Part shown: positions 32,387 through 41,272 of the stretch, piece after piece
Layout of the letters: each line of letters begins with the position of its first letter
How positions within the stretch are numbered: position 1 is the stretch's first letter
Assembly (NCBI GenBank): GCA_016719885.1
Contig: JADJYF010000008.1
Span: 186,001-250,000 of the forward strand
Source: Pseudomonadota bacterium
GTDB lineage: Bacteria; Pseudomonadota; Gammaproteobacteria; Ga0077536
Length of the DNA: 64,000 bases
Direction: 5' to 3'
Program-made: the position numbers and the translations under genes
The notes under the pieces: model-generated
Databases searched by the model: none
What the model was told of the DNA's origin: nothing
What the model saw: only the letters and a program-made list of their open reading frames with translations

Positions 32387-34623
32387 GCGCCGCGCCCATG
32401 TTGACGCGCCGCGCGCTGTTGAAGGCAAGCCTGCTCGGCGCGGGCGCGGTGGGCTTCGGTGTGAGCGGGCTCGGCGCCGTCGCGGCCGGTGGCGAGGCGG
32501 AAGTCACGTCGTGGATAGTCATTCGCGCCGACGGCCGCGTGGTGATCCGCATTCCGCAATCGGAGCTCGGCCAGGGCGTCACCACCAGCCTCGCGCAGCT
32601 CATCGCCGAGGAAATGGACCTCGCCTGGGGCGAATTCGATACCGAGTATTTCGACGCGCAGATCAACCGCGAGCGGCACAATGTCTACGTGCACACCGCG
32701 ACCTTGAACAGCTGGTCGTCGGACCTGCTGTTCGAACCTATGCGTCTTGCCGGCGCGCAGGTGAAACGCATGCTGCTGACGGCGGCGGCCGCGAAGTTGA
32801 AGGTTGAGGTCGAGGCGCTAGTCATCGAAGGCGCGCGCATCCGGCACGGCGCGAGCGGCCGCAGCCTCGGCTTTGCCGAAGTGGCGAAGGCGGCGGCCGC
32901 CTTGCCGGTGCCGCCGGCGGCCAGCCTCGAGCTCAAAGACCGCGGGCAATGGAAACTCATCGGCCAGTCGCTGCCGCGCCTCGATGCCGAGGCCAAGGCC
33001 ACCGGCGCGGCTCAATTCGGCATCGATGTCAGCTTGCCGGGCATGAAATACGCCGCCGTGCGCCAGTCGCCGGTGTTCGGCGGCCGTCTGCGCGGCTTCG
33101 ATGCGAGCAAGGTGATGGCCATGCCGGGCGTCATCAAGGTGGTCGCAATCAAGGCCGGACCGTCGGGCTACACCGTGCCCGATACGCTGTGGGACATCAT
33201 CGACTGGCAGATGGACGACGCAGTGGCGGTGATCGCCGACAGCTGGTGGCTGGCCGAGCAAGCCTTGCGCGCCTTGCCCATCAGCTGGGACGAGGGCGCC
33301 AACGCCAAGGTCGACAGCGCCGCCATCGCCACCGCGCTGGACGCGGCCTTGAAGCAGCCGGGCACGGTGATGCGCGGCGAAGGCGATGTCGACGCGGCAC
33401 TCGCCACGGCCGCCAGGACCATCGCGGCCGAGTATCGCTATCCCTACATGGAACATGCGCCGCTCGAGCCCATGAACGCGACGGCGCTGGTCACCGCGCA
33501 AGGCGTGGAAGCATGGGCGCCCAGCCAATATGCCGACGAGGCGCTGCGCATCGCCGCCTACGCCGCGCAGCGCCCCTTGAAGGACGTCAAGCTGCATTTG
33601 ACCTTGAGCGGCGGCGGTTTTGGCCGGCGCCTGTCCAACGACTACGTGAGCCAGGCGGTACAGGTCGCGGCGCAATTGCCGAACGTACCGGTCAAGCTCA
33701 TCGCCTCGCGCGAGGAAACCACGCGGCGCGGTTACTACGCACCGGTGGCGGCGGCGCGCATGCGCGGCGGACTCGATGCAGAGGGGCGCGTCGTCGCGTG
33801 GCACAGCCATGTCGCTTTCGGTCGCGCGCCGCTGCAGCCCTACGGCATGTCGCGCATCCCGTTCGCCATCGACCATGTGCGCTGCGAATACTCGAGCATC
33901 GACACGCCGCCACCGTTCGGCTGGATGCGCGGCGTGGCCCATACCCAGGGCCTGTGGATGAACCTCGGCTTCCTCGGCGAACTGGCGGAAGCGGCCGGCA
34001 AGAGCAGCATCGAGATGCAGTTCGCGCTGCTCGACGAGTCACGCCTGTCGCGCCAACGCAGCGATTACGACGACGCGCTGGCGCGCATCAGGCGCCAGAA
34101 GTCGCTGCTCGAAACGGTGGTGAAGCTCGCCGGCGGCGCGCGCCTCGATGCGCCGGGCAAGGGGCGTGGCATCGCGGTCACGGACATGAGCTACGTGCCC
34201 GGCTATCACTCCTCGTGCGTGGCCATGGCCATGGACGTCGCCCTCGATGCTGAAGGCCGGCTGCGCGTCGAGCGCGTGATCGCGGTGGTCGATGTCGGGC
34301 TCGCCATCAATCCGCGCAACGTCGAGGCACAGGTGCAGGGCGGCATCGCCTTCGGCCTGTCGAATGCGATGTATGGCCAGATCACCCTGCGTGACGGTCG
34401 CGTCGAACAAGGCAACTTCAACGACTACCCGGTCATGAAGATGATGGCCATGCCGCGCGTCGAGGTGCACATCCAGCCGTCCAGCGGCCGGCCCAGTGGC
34501 ATCGGCGAGGAAGCGGTGCCGGTGGCGGTGGCGGCGCTGGTCGACGCGGTGTACGCAGCGGGCGGACCGCGCGTGCGTTCGCTGCCGCTGGCCGCGCACA
34601 AGCTCACGCCGCGCAAGGCTTAG
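32383..34623 (+). CDS. Molybdopterin large subunit of N-heterocycle hydroxylase (IorB/NicB-like)
   Basis: This 746-residue protein begins with a Tat signal (MLTRRALLKASLLGAG). Two molybdopterin-cytosine-dinucleotide-binding halves follow, as in isoquinoline 1-oxidoreductase beta and nicotinate hydroxylase NicB: SELGQGVTTSLAQLIAEE, LSGGGFGRRLSNDY, and the catalytic Glu in SGIGEEAVPVA near the C-terminus. It hydroxylates an aromatic N-heterocycle next to nitrogen using water. Unlike Pseudomonas NicB it has no C-terminal cytochrome c domains, so another acceptor is needed. With NicX upstream, nicotinate or a related pyridine is the likely substrate. Confidence 0.88.
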   Translation: MSAAPMLTRRALLKASLLGAGAVGFGVSGLGAVAAGGEAEVTSWIVIRADGRVVIRIPQSELGQGVTTSLAQLIAEEMDLAWGEFDTEYFDAQINRERHNVYVHTATLNSWSSDLLFEPMRLAGAQVKRMLLTAAAAKLKVEVEALVIEGARIRHGASGRSLGFAEVAKAAAALPVPPAASLELKDRGQWKLIGQSLPRLDAEAKATGAAQFGIDVSLPGMKYAAVRQSPVFGGRLRGFDASKVMAMPGVIKVVAIKAGPSGYTVPDTLWDIIDWQMDDAVAVIADSWWLAEQALRALPISWDEGANAKVDSAAIATALDAALKQPGTVMRGEGDVDAALATAARTIAAEYRYPYMEHAPLEPMNATALVTAQGVEAWAPSQYADEALRIAAYAAQRPLKDVKLHLTLSGGGFGRRLSNDYVSQAVQVAAQLPNVPVKLIASREETTRRGYYAPVAAARMRGGLDAEGRVVAWHSHVAFGRAPLQPYGMSRIPFAIDHVRCEYSSIDTPPPFGWMRGVAHTQGLWMNLGFLGELAEAAGKSSIEMQFALLDESRLSRQRSDYDDALARIRRQKSLLETVVKLAGGARLDAPGKGRGIAVTDMSYVPGYHSSCVAMAMDVALDAEGRLRVERVIAVVDVGLAINPRNVEAQVQGGIAFGLSNAMYGQITLRDGRVEQGNFNDYPVMKMMAMPRVEVHIQPSSGRPSGIGEEAVPVAVAALVDAVYAAGGPRVRSLPLAAHKLTPRKA

Positions 34624-34633
34624 CGCGCTGCCC

Positions 34634-35140
34634 ATGAACGCGCCCGATGTGATGCGCGTCGGCGCCGCCGACAGCGCGCTGGGCCTGGCGCTGCGCGCGG
34701 TGTTTGCGCTCCATGGCCTGGCTGTTGAATGGCTGGCCGACGGCGGCGAGATCCCCGGCAGCTACTGGGGCGAATGCGAAGCGGGCTTGGTGAAATCGAC
34801 GCTCTACGTGCGCGCCGACACACCGGTGCATTCGGCCCTGCACGAAGGTTGCCATTACGTCTGCGCCGACGACGAACGCCGCGCCAACCTGCACACCGAT
34901 GCCGGCGGCAGCGACACCGAGGAATGCGCGGTGTGTTACCTGTCCATCGTGCTGGCGGCGGAGCTGCCGGGATTCGGCCAGTCACGCATGCTGACCGACA
35001 TGGACGCCTGGGGTTATTCATTCCGGCTCGGCAGCGCCGCGCGTTGGCTGGTCGAAGATGCCGAAGATGCGCGCGCGTGGCTGCTCGCCCATGCATTGCC
35101 GACCGCACTCGATCCCGAATACGACAGGACACGCCCATGA
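34634..35140 (+). CDS. Unknown protein with HExxH motif in nic-like operon
   Basis: This 168-residue protein of no family known to me contains ALHEGCHYVC, a perfect HExxH zinc-site motif at residues 70-74, followed by an acidic region (DAGGSDTEECAVCY) that could give the third ligand. The body is compact and has no signal peptide. It starts 10 bp after the large-subunit stop and overlaps the amidase start by ATGA. It is therefore a genuine operon member, possibly a peptidase-like maturation factor for the hydroxylase or a hydrolase of the pathway; both are guesses. Confidence 0.75.
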   Translation: MNAPDVMRVGAADSALGLALRAVFALHGLAVEWLADGGEIPGSYWGECEAGLVKSTLYVRADTPVHSALHEGCHYVCADDERRANLHTDAGGSDTEECAVCYLSIVLAAELPGFGQSRMLTDMDAWGYSFRLGSAARWLVEDAEDARAWLLAHALPTALDPEYDRTRP

Positions 35141-37156
35141 GCGAAGATTTCGAACACGGCATTCGCGAAGCGAGCATCGCCGAGCTGCGTGCGGCGCTCG
35201 CCGCCGGCCGCTTGAGCGCAACGGCGCTGGTGTGTCGTTACCTCAACCGCATCGCGCATTACGATCATCACGGCATTCGCTTGAACGCCGTGCCGATTCT
35301 GAACCCGCAACTGTTTGCCGAGGCGCGCGCCGCCGACGAACGACGCCGCAAGGGCGAAACGCGCGGGCCGCTGGACGGCATTCCCTATCTCGCCAAGGCC
35401 AGCTACGCAGTCAAGGGGCTGCCGCTCACCAGCGGTTCGCCGGCCTTCGAACATCTCATCGCGCGCGAAGATGCCTTTGTCATCGCCGAGCTGCGCGCGG
35501 CCGGCGCCATACTCATGGGTCTGACCACCATGCCGCCGATGGCGGCGGGAGGCATGCAACGCGGCTTGTTCGGGCGCGCGGAAAGTCCGTATAACGCAGC
35601 CTTCCTCACCGCCGCCTTCGCCTCCGGTTCCTCCAACGGCTCGGGCAGCGGCCTCGCGGCGGGCTTCGCCGCCTTCGCGCTCGCCGAAGAGACCTGGTCG
35701 TCGGGTCGCGCGCCCGCCACCAACAACGGCCTGGTCGCCTACACGCCGTCGCGCGGCATGATCTCCATGCGCGGCAATTGGCCCTTGATTCCGACCATGG
35801 ACGTGGTGGTGCCCTACGCGCGCAGCGTGGCCTGCCTGCTCGACGTGTTGAACGTGGTGGTGAAGGACGACCCTGTCGCACGCGGTGATTTCTGGCGTGC
35901 GCAAACCGCCGTGCAGCTGCCCGCCGCGTCGGCGTTGCGCCCCGCCGACTACAGCGCACTCGGCGATGCCGGGGCCCTGCGTGGCAAACGGATCGGCGTG
36001 CCGCGCATGTACATCAACCGCGACGCCGCGAGCACGCGCCCCATCGCCACGCGCGCCTCGGTCATAGCCTGCTGGCAGGCGGCGGCACGCGCCCTGACGG
36101 CGGCCGGCGCGGAAGTCTTGGAAGTCGACTTCCCCTTGGTTTCGAACTACGAAAAAGACCGGCCCGGCGCCATGACCATGGTCGAGCGTGGACTGGCGCC
36201 CGCCGAGTTCGCGCATGCCGAGGGCTTCGACGCGATCGTGTTTGCGTGGGACGATTTCCTGGCCGCCAATGCCGACCCGCATCTCGCGAACCTTGCCGAC
36301 GTGGCGCCGGATCTCATCATTCCGCGCCTGCCAGGCGCCGAGCGCGATCGCTACGAGGGCATTCCCAATTTCGGCGACTACGCCAACGCCGCCAAGGCCG
36401 GCGTCACGCCGCACAACGACATCCCGCATCTTGCCGCGGGACTGCGCGGCCTCGAACAAACGCGCAAGCAGGATTTGGAAGCGTGGCTCGATGCCGAGGG
36501 TCTGGACATGCTGGTGTTTCCGGCGGTGGCCGACATCGCGCCGGCCGATGCCGACTACAACCGGCGCGCGGCCGACATCGCGTGGCGCAACGGCACCTGG
36601 GTGGCCAACGGCAACCAGGCCATCCGCCATTTCGGCGTGCCGACCGTGACCGTGCCGATGGGCATGCTCGCCGACATCCACATGCCCATCGGTCTGACCT
36701 TCGCCGGACGCGCCTACGACGATGCACGGCTGCTCGCCGCCGCGTTTGCCTTCGAACAGTGCACGCGACAACGTCGCGCCGCACCACGCACGCCGCCGCT
36801 CGCCGATGACGGCGCCTTGCCGGCCGCGCGCGTGCCAGGCATGCAGGCCTTGCCTGCGCTCGAGCTGGGCGCCGGGATCTCCGGATGTCGATGGCGACGG
36901 CATGGTGACCCTGACGATATCCGGCAAAGTGAGCAGCAGCGCGCCGCTCGCAAAGCTGGCGCTGTGGGTCAATGGCACGCCGCAGCTGCTGCGCCAGGAG
37001 GGCGCTGGGTTTCGCGCCGAAGTACGGCTGCCCTTCGACACCCATTACGCCCTGCACAGCCGCTGGCGCGGCCCCTATGGATCGGTCATCACGGCGCTCG
37101 CGGAAGACCACCACGGCGGCGCGGCGGGCGCTTACGTGGTGGTGGGAGGCGTGTAG
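35137..37156 (+). CDS. Amidase-signature enzyme with C-terminal frameshift
   Basis: The main frame encodes an amidase-signature protein of about 580 residues: Lys in PYLAKASYAVKG, GSSNGSGSGLAAGF and the Ser pair in EETWSSGRAPATN form the Ser-Ser-Lys triad. It would hydrolyse an amide to acid and ammonia, which fits a maleamate-like intermediate of pyridine catabolism (inference). Around 36870-36890 the coding register jumps from frame 1 to frame 2. Frame 2 then continues with a well-formed C-terminal domain (PDVDGDGMVTLTISGKV, ALWVNGTPQ, YGSVITALAED) ending at 37156. Without the shift the product would read through unrelated sequence to 37317. A sequencing error is possible. Confidence 0.78.
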
Positions 37157-37191
37157 ATTCCTGTCGCGATGCCGGCAATGAACGCGGCGAT

Positions 37192-37429
37192 GTCAGGCTG
37201 AAGCCTGACCCACAGGGAACTCAGGCGGCCGGGCATTCTTGTGGACCAGGCTTCAGCATGACCCACAGAAAGGTCGGGAGGCAGGGCTATTTCATTGTGG
37301 GTCAGGCTTCAGCATGACCCACAGAAAGGTCGGGAGGCAGGGCATTTCATTGTGGGTCAGGCTTCAGCCTGACATGCTTTCACAGCCCGTGTGCCCGATA
37401 GCCCCTCGAATGTGCGAATGAATTCGCAC
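37192..37429. repeat. Second tandem array of REP-like palindromes, 55/56-bp unit
   Basis: Palindromes lie at 37192-37209, 37245-37262 (degenerate), 37301-37318 (AGCATGAC variant arm) and 37356-37373. The last three are separated by 56 and 55 bp with near-identical spacers (CCCACAGAAAGGTCGGGAGG). A GTGCGAAT palindrome closes the block at 37412-37429, 8 bp from the stop of the next gene. This array was amplified independently of that at 28459, since its spacer is different. Confidence 0.9.
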
Positions 37430-37436
37430 ACCCAGG

Positions 37437-38453
37437 TCAAGCGCGCAGCCGGGCTACAACCTCCGCTTCGCGAGCGAAATCCCACGAGACATTCCAGGTC
37501 GGATCGTTCATGGGCGTCGCCACGCGATCCAGGCCCTGGGCCATGAACCATTCGTAGGTCTGGGCATGGCCCGCGGCGAAATCGAAGCGCGACTCGAAGC
37601 CCAGCAGGCGACGCGCCTTGTCCGCGCTCACCACCGCGTGCAGCGACTTCTGGAAGCGATGATTGAAGGGCAGCGGCGCTTCGAGCGCGGCGGTGATGGC
37701 GTCCGGCAGCATCACGATGTCGGCTTCGACGCCCATGATGCCGGCGATGGTCTCGACGAAATAGCGCGAGGTCACCGAGTCGGCGCAGATGTTGAACACT
37801 TCGCCGTGCGCCGCCGGCGTGCTCGCGGCGAGGTGCAGGGCGCGCGCGAGGTCCTCGACGTGCCCATAGGGAAAGCACACCAAGCCATCGTGCGGCAGCA
37901 GCACCGGCAGACCCCGGCCGAGGCGTTGGAACATCGCCATCTCGCCGTCGGGAATATTGTTGTGCGGACCGTAGACCGCCGCCGGGCGCACCACGGTATA
38001 GGCGAAGCCGCTGCGTGCGCGACGCTCGGCCAGCAGCGCTTCGACCGCCGCCTTGTGGCCGCCATACTTGCTCGGGCGTGAGCGCGTGGTGGGCAGACTT
38101 TCGGTCCACGGCAAGGAGCCATGGCCCATGCGGTAGGCGGCGATGGAACTGACGAACAGGTAGACGCCGCACTGGCCGTCGAGCATATCGATGAGCGCCG
38201 CGATGTCCTCGAGCGGCGCGACCTGCGCCGAGGCGCTGACATCGTAGACCGCGTCCCATTGGCGGGCGCGCAGCGCGCGCGCCATGGCATCACGGTCCTT
38301 GCGATCGGCGATGAGCTGCTCGACGCCGGCCGGCGCGGCGTTGGCGCCGCGGTTCAGCACAGTCACGTCATGGCCGGCCGCGAGCAGATGCTGGACCAGC
38401 TGGCGGCCGATGAACGCGGTGCCGCCCAGGAACAGGCTGCGAGTTGCACCCAT
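37437..38453 (-). CDS. NAD(P)-dependent epimerase/reductase (extended SDR)
   Basis: This 338-residue protein has an N-terminal Rossmann motif GGTAFIGRQLVQHLL, and SSIAAYRMG with the later YGGHKAAVE giving the SDR Ser and YxxxK. PAAVYGPHNN is typical of extended SDRs. It resembles the CSP41/isoflavone-reductase-like branch of nucleoside-sugar epimerases. The substrate is unknown. GGGGAGGA lies upstream of the ATG. Confidence 0.85.
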   Translation of the reverse strand: MGATRSLFLGGTAFIGRQLVQHLLAAGHDVTVLNRGANAAPAGVEQLIADRKDRDAMARALRARQWDAVYDVSASAQVAPLEDIAALIDMLDGQCGVYLFVSSIAAYRMGHGSLPWTESLPTTRSRPSKYGGHKAAVEALLAERRARSGFAYTVVRPAAVYGPHNNIPDGEMAMFQRLGRGLPVLLPHDGLVCFPYGHVEDLARALHLAASTPAAHGEVFNICADSVTSRYFVETIAGIMGVEADIVMLPDAITAALEAPLPFNHRFQKSLHAVVSADKARRLLGFESRFDFAAGHAQTYEWFMAQGLDRVATPMNDPTWNVSWDFAREAEVVARLRA

Positions 38454-38568
38454 GCTGCTTCCTCCCCTCGACTCGCGACAGTGTACCGACAGCCCGCGCG
38501 CCGCCACCACTCACCGATAGGGCAATGCTCGCTACACTGTCGGCCTCCATCGAACACGCGAGGCCGGC

Positions 38569-39384
38569 ATGATCAATCTGCACTATGTCGAACGCGGACA
38601 GGGCCCGGTGCTGCTGTTCGTGCACGGTTGGTCGCAAAGCACGCGCTGCTTCGAAAAGCAGTTGGCGGATCTCAGCGATCGCTATCGCGTGATGGCGGTC
38701 GACATGCGCGGCCACGGTGAATCGCCCAAGCCCAGCCATGGCTACCGCGTGGCGCGCCTCGCCCAGGACCTGCACGAGTTCCTGCTCCAGCACGATCTGC
38801 GCGAGGTGGCGCTGGCCGGCCATTCCATGGGCGCCTCGATCATCTGGAGCTATGTCGAACAGTTCGGCGCCGAGCGCCTGGCCAAGCTCATCTTCATCGA
38901 CCAGGCGCCGCTGGTGACCAACGGCATGGGACTCACTGGCGAGGCGCTGGCGGCGGCGGGCTGCGCCTTCACACCGACCTCGCTGTACGAGATTGCCCAC
39001 GGCATCGCGACCAACAGGGAAGCGAGCCTGGCCGGCCTGCGCAGCGCGTTCTTCAGCAGCGCGGTCGGCGACGACGATTTCAGTATGGCGGTGAGCGAGA
39101 GCCTGAAAGTACCGGCGGCCTGTGCGGCACGCCTGCTGATCGATCACGCCTCGCAGGACTGGCGCGACGTGATCACGGAGGTCATCCCGGGCCTGGGCTT
39201 GCCGACCCTGGTATTCGGCGGCGAGCTCGCCACCATCTTTCCGCCGCAGTCGGCGGCGTGGATAGCCTCACGCATCCCGGGCGCGCGCCTGTCGATCTTC
39301 GGCCGCGAGGAAGGCGGCAGTCACTTCATGTTCTGGGAGAACCCGGCGAAGTTCAACGCCGTGCTGCGCGACTTCCTCGGTTGA
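38569..39384 (+). CDS. Alpha/beta-fold hydrolase
   Basis: This 271-residue protein has oxyanion motif HGWSQS, the nucleophile elbow GHSMGAS, an acid in the late strand and a C-terminal His in GGSHFMFWE. Compact single-domain members of this kind are esterases, lactonases or C-C hydrolases. It is not close enough to NicD to claim N-formylmaleamate deformylase, although it lies near the nic-like operon. It is convergent with the acyl-CoA dehydrogenase gene (6-bp gap). Confidence 0.85.
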   Translation: MINLHYVERGQGPVLLFVHGWSQSTRCFEKQLADLSDRYRVMAVDMRGHGESPKPSHGYRVARLAQDLHEFLLQHDLREVALAGHSMGASIIWSYVEQFGAERLAKLIFIDQAPLVTNGMGLTGEALAAAGCAFTPTSLYEIAHGIATNREASLAGLRSAFFSSAVGDDDFSMAVSESLKVPAACAARLLIDHASQDWRDVITEVIPGLGLPTLVFGGELATIFPPQSAAWIASRIPGARLSIFGREEGGSHFMFWENPAKFNAVLRDFLG

Positions 39385-39390
39385 AGCAGC

Positions 39391-40533
39391 CTACAAGCCC
39401 ATCTGCCTGACGGCCAGGTCGCGCATGATCTCGGCCGAGCCGCCGCCGATGGTCATGACCTTGGTCTCGCGGTAGATGCGCTCCACCGGGTTGCCGCGCA
39501 GGTAGCCGGCGCCGCCGAAGATCTGCATCGCTTCGTTGGCGCAGAATTCCAGCGCCGTCGAGCAGAAGAACTTGGCCTTGCTGATCTCGGCCACCGGCGC
39601 CTCGCCCTCGTTGATGTTCCAGCAGATCTGGTTGATCAAGGCGTCCATGGCGTCGATGCGCGAACTCATCTCGGCGAGCTTGTGGCGAATGACCTGGTGC
39701 TTGATGAGCGGCTTGCCGAAGGTCTTGCGCTGCTGGCCATAGGCGATGCTTTCATCCAGGCAGCGTCGCGCCATGCCGAGCATCTGCGCGCACATGAACA
39801 GGCGCTCGAAATTGAAATTGTTCAACACCGAAAGAAAGCCGCGATTCTCCTCGCCCATGAGATTGGCGGCCGGCACGCGGCATTCGTCGAAATAGAGAGT
39901 GGCGGTGTCCGACGCCCACCAGCCCATCTTGCGCTCGATGGCGGTGCGCGAGAAACCGGGCATGCCGGCCTCGACGAAGAACAGCGAGATGCCGGCGCCG
40001 CCTTCGTCGCCGGTGCGCGCGGCGATGGCGAAGTAGCTGGCGTTCATGCCGCCGGTGATGAAAGTCTTGGAGCCGTTCAAGACATACTCGTCGCCCTCGC
40101 GGCGCGCGCGGGTCTGCATGCTGGCGACGTCCGAACCGCCGCCGGGTTCGGTGATGCCGAGCGCACCGCCCTTCACGCCCGACAGGATCTCGGGCAGCGC
40201 GCGGCGCTTGATGGCTTCATTGGCGAGGCCATGCACGAGACCGACCATGATGCCGCGCGAGCCGATGGCGGCGATCACGCCGCCGATGCCACCGCGCCCC
40301 AGTTCCTCGGCCGAGGCGGCGCGCATGAAGGCATCCTCGAAACCGAGGCCACCGTATTGTTCATCGATGCCGAAGCCGAACAGGCCGAGCGCGCAGGCCT
40401 TTTCATGCACTTCCCAGGGAAAGGTGCCGGCTTCGTCCCAGGCATCGGCATTCGGTTCGATTTCATTCTTCACGAAACGCGCCACGGTGTCGCGAAAGGC
40501 ACGGCGTTCATCGGTATCAAAGGGATTTTTCAT
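39391..40533 (-). CDS. Acyl-CoA dehydrogenase
   Basis: This 380-residue protein of the FAD-dependent acyl-CoA dehydrogenase family has ALGITEPGGGSDVASM, AERKMG-like RTAIERKMGWW, YGQQRKTFGKPL, the flavin-binding QIFGGAGYLRGNPVERIYRE, and TKVMTIGGGSAEIM. The catalytic Glu in the IYRE segment matches the short/medium-chain group. It introduces a 2,3-double bond into an acyl-CoA and passes electrons to ETF. It is probably part of the CoA-ester breakdown network with the hydratases and CoA-transferases in the window. Confidence 0.92.
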   Translation of the reverse strand: MKNPFDTDERRAFRDTVARFVKNEIEPNADAWDEAGTFPWEVHEKACALGLFGFGIDEQYGGLGFEDAFMRAASAEELGRGGIGGVIAAIGSRGIMVGLVHGLANEAIKRRALPEILSGVKGGALGITEPGGGSDVASMQTRARREGDEYVLNGSKTFITGGMNASYFAIAARTGDEGGAGISLFFVEAGMPGFSRTAIERKMGWWASDTATLYFDECRVPAANLMGEENRGFLSVLNNFNFERLFMCAQMLGMARRCLDESIAYGQQRKTFGKPLIKHQVIRHKLAEMSSRIDAMDALINQICWNINEGEAPVAEISKAKFFCSTALEFCANEAMQIFGGAGYLRGNPVERIYRETKVMTIGGGSAEIMRDLAVRQMGL

Positions 40534-40677
40534 GGTCGTGGCTTGGTGGCTGTCAATACTGACAGTGTACCGATTCCGCGCCGAGGCGATACGCCTTCGG
40601 CCGGCCACGCGCGGCGCTTGTGGCGATGGCGCGTGCTGGTTACGCTCATGCGCCTCCCCACTCCCGGAGTACACAGC

Positions 40678-41256
40678 ATGGCCCGTATACCGCTCGTCGA
40701 CATGGCGGACGCCAGCCCCGAAGTCCGCGGCCTGTACCAGCAGATGCAGGACGTCGGCTTCCCGACCTTCAACGTGTTCAAGGTCTTCGGCACCAGTCCC
40801 GGCATCCTCGAAGCCTTCTTGCAGTTCGTCAAAACCCTGTACGTGAACCCGCATATCGCACCGCGCTACCGCGAGCTCGCCTACTTGCGCGCCTCGCAGC
40901 TCAACGCCTGCCATTACTGAATCCCCACCCACGTGATGCTCGGTCTGAGTGTCGGGTTGACGAGTGAGGAAATGGCCTCGATGGACGCGCCTGACACCTG
41001 CGCGAGCTTCGATGACACCGACAAGCTGGTGCTGCGCTACGCCGAGGTGCTGACGCGTGACAACCGCTGCGATGACGCGCTGTACGCGCAACTGGCGGCG
41101 CGCTTCGGCAAGGATGAATTGGTCGAGCTGTGCGTGACCATCGGCCTGTCGGCGATGGTCAACCGCGTGCATGCCACCTTCCGCACCGATGTCGACGACA
41201 GCACCGAAGCGGCGGTCAAGGGCATGGGCGCCTGCCTGTTGCCGGCGCGTCGCTGA
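40678..41256 (+). CDS. Putative selenoprotein, CMD/AhpD-like with CxxU active site
   Basis: Two same-frame segments (40678-40917 and 40921-41256) are separated only by TGA at 40918-40920. Together they give one 192-residue carboxymuconolactone-decarboxylase/AhpD-fold protein. The family's active-site signature E-x11-C-x2-C-x3-H is met exactly as E66, C78, residue 81 (TGA) and H85, in the run ASQLNACHY-TGA-IPTHV. The TGA therefore replaces the second redox Cys. A SECIS-like hairpin follows at once. The read is that TGA encodes selenocysteine and the protein is a peroxidase or thiol oxidoreductase with a CxxU site. The start ATG has CGGAG upstream. No selA, selB, selC or selD gene is in this window. 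Confidence 0.8.
40927..40957 (+). promoter_or_regulatory. Candidate bacterial SECIS element
   Basis: Upper stem GATGCTC (40935-40941) pairs with GAGTGTC (40947-40953), 7 bp with two G-U pairs, around the apical loop GGTCT (40942-40946). A lower stem A27-C30/G54-T57 (ACCC with GGGT) sits below a 4-base bulge ACGT. The loop starts 22 nt after the TGA, within the range for bacterial SECIS elements, and has the GGUCU bases found in the E. coli fdhF SECIS loop that SelB contacts. Confidence 0.78.
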
Positions 41257-41272
41257 GGGCGCGCCGCGCGGC

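Noticed and set aside
38569..39384. NicD (N-formylmaleamate deformylase)
   Set aside because: The alpha/beta hydrolase has the right fold but not a convincing similarity, and it lies outside the operon on the other side of a repeat array and an SDR gene.
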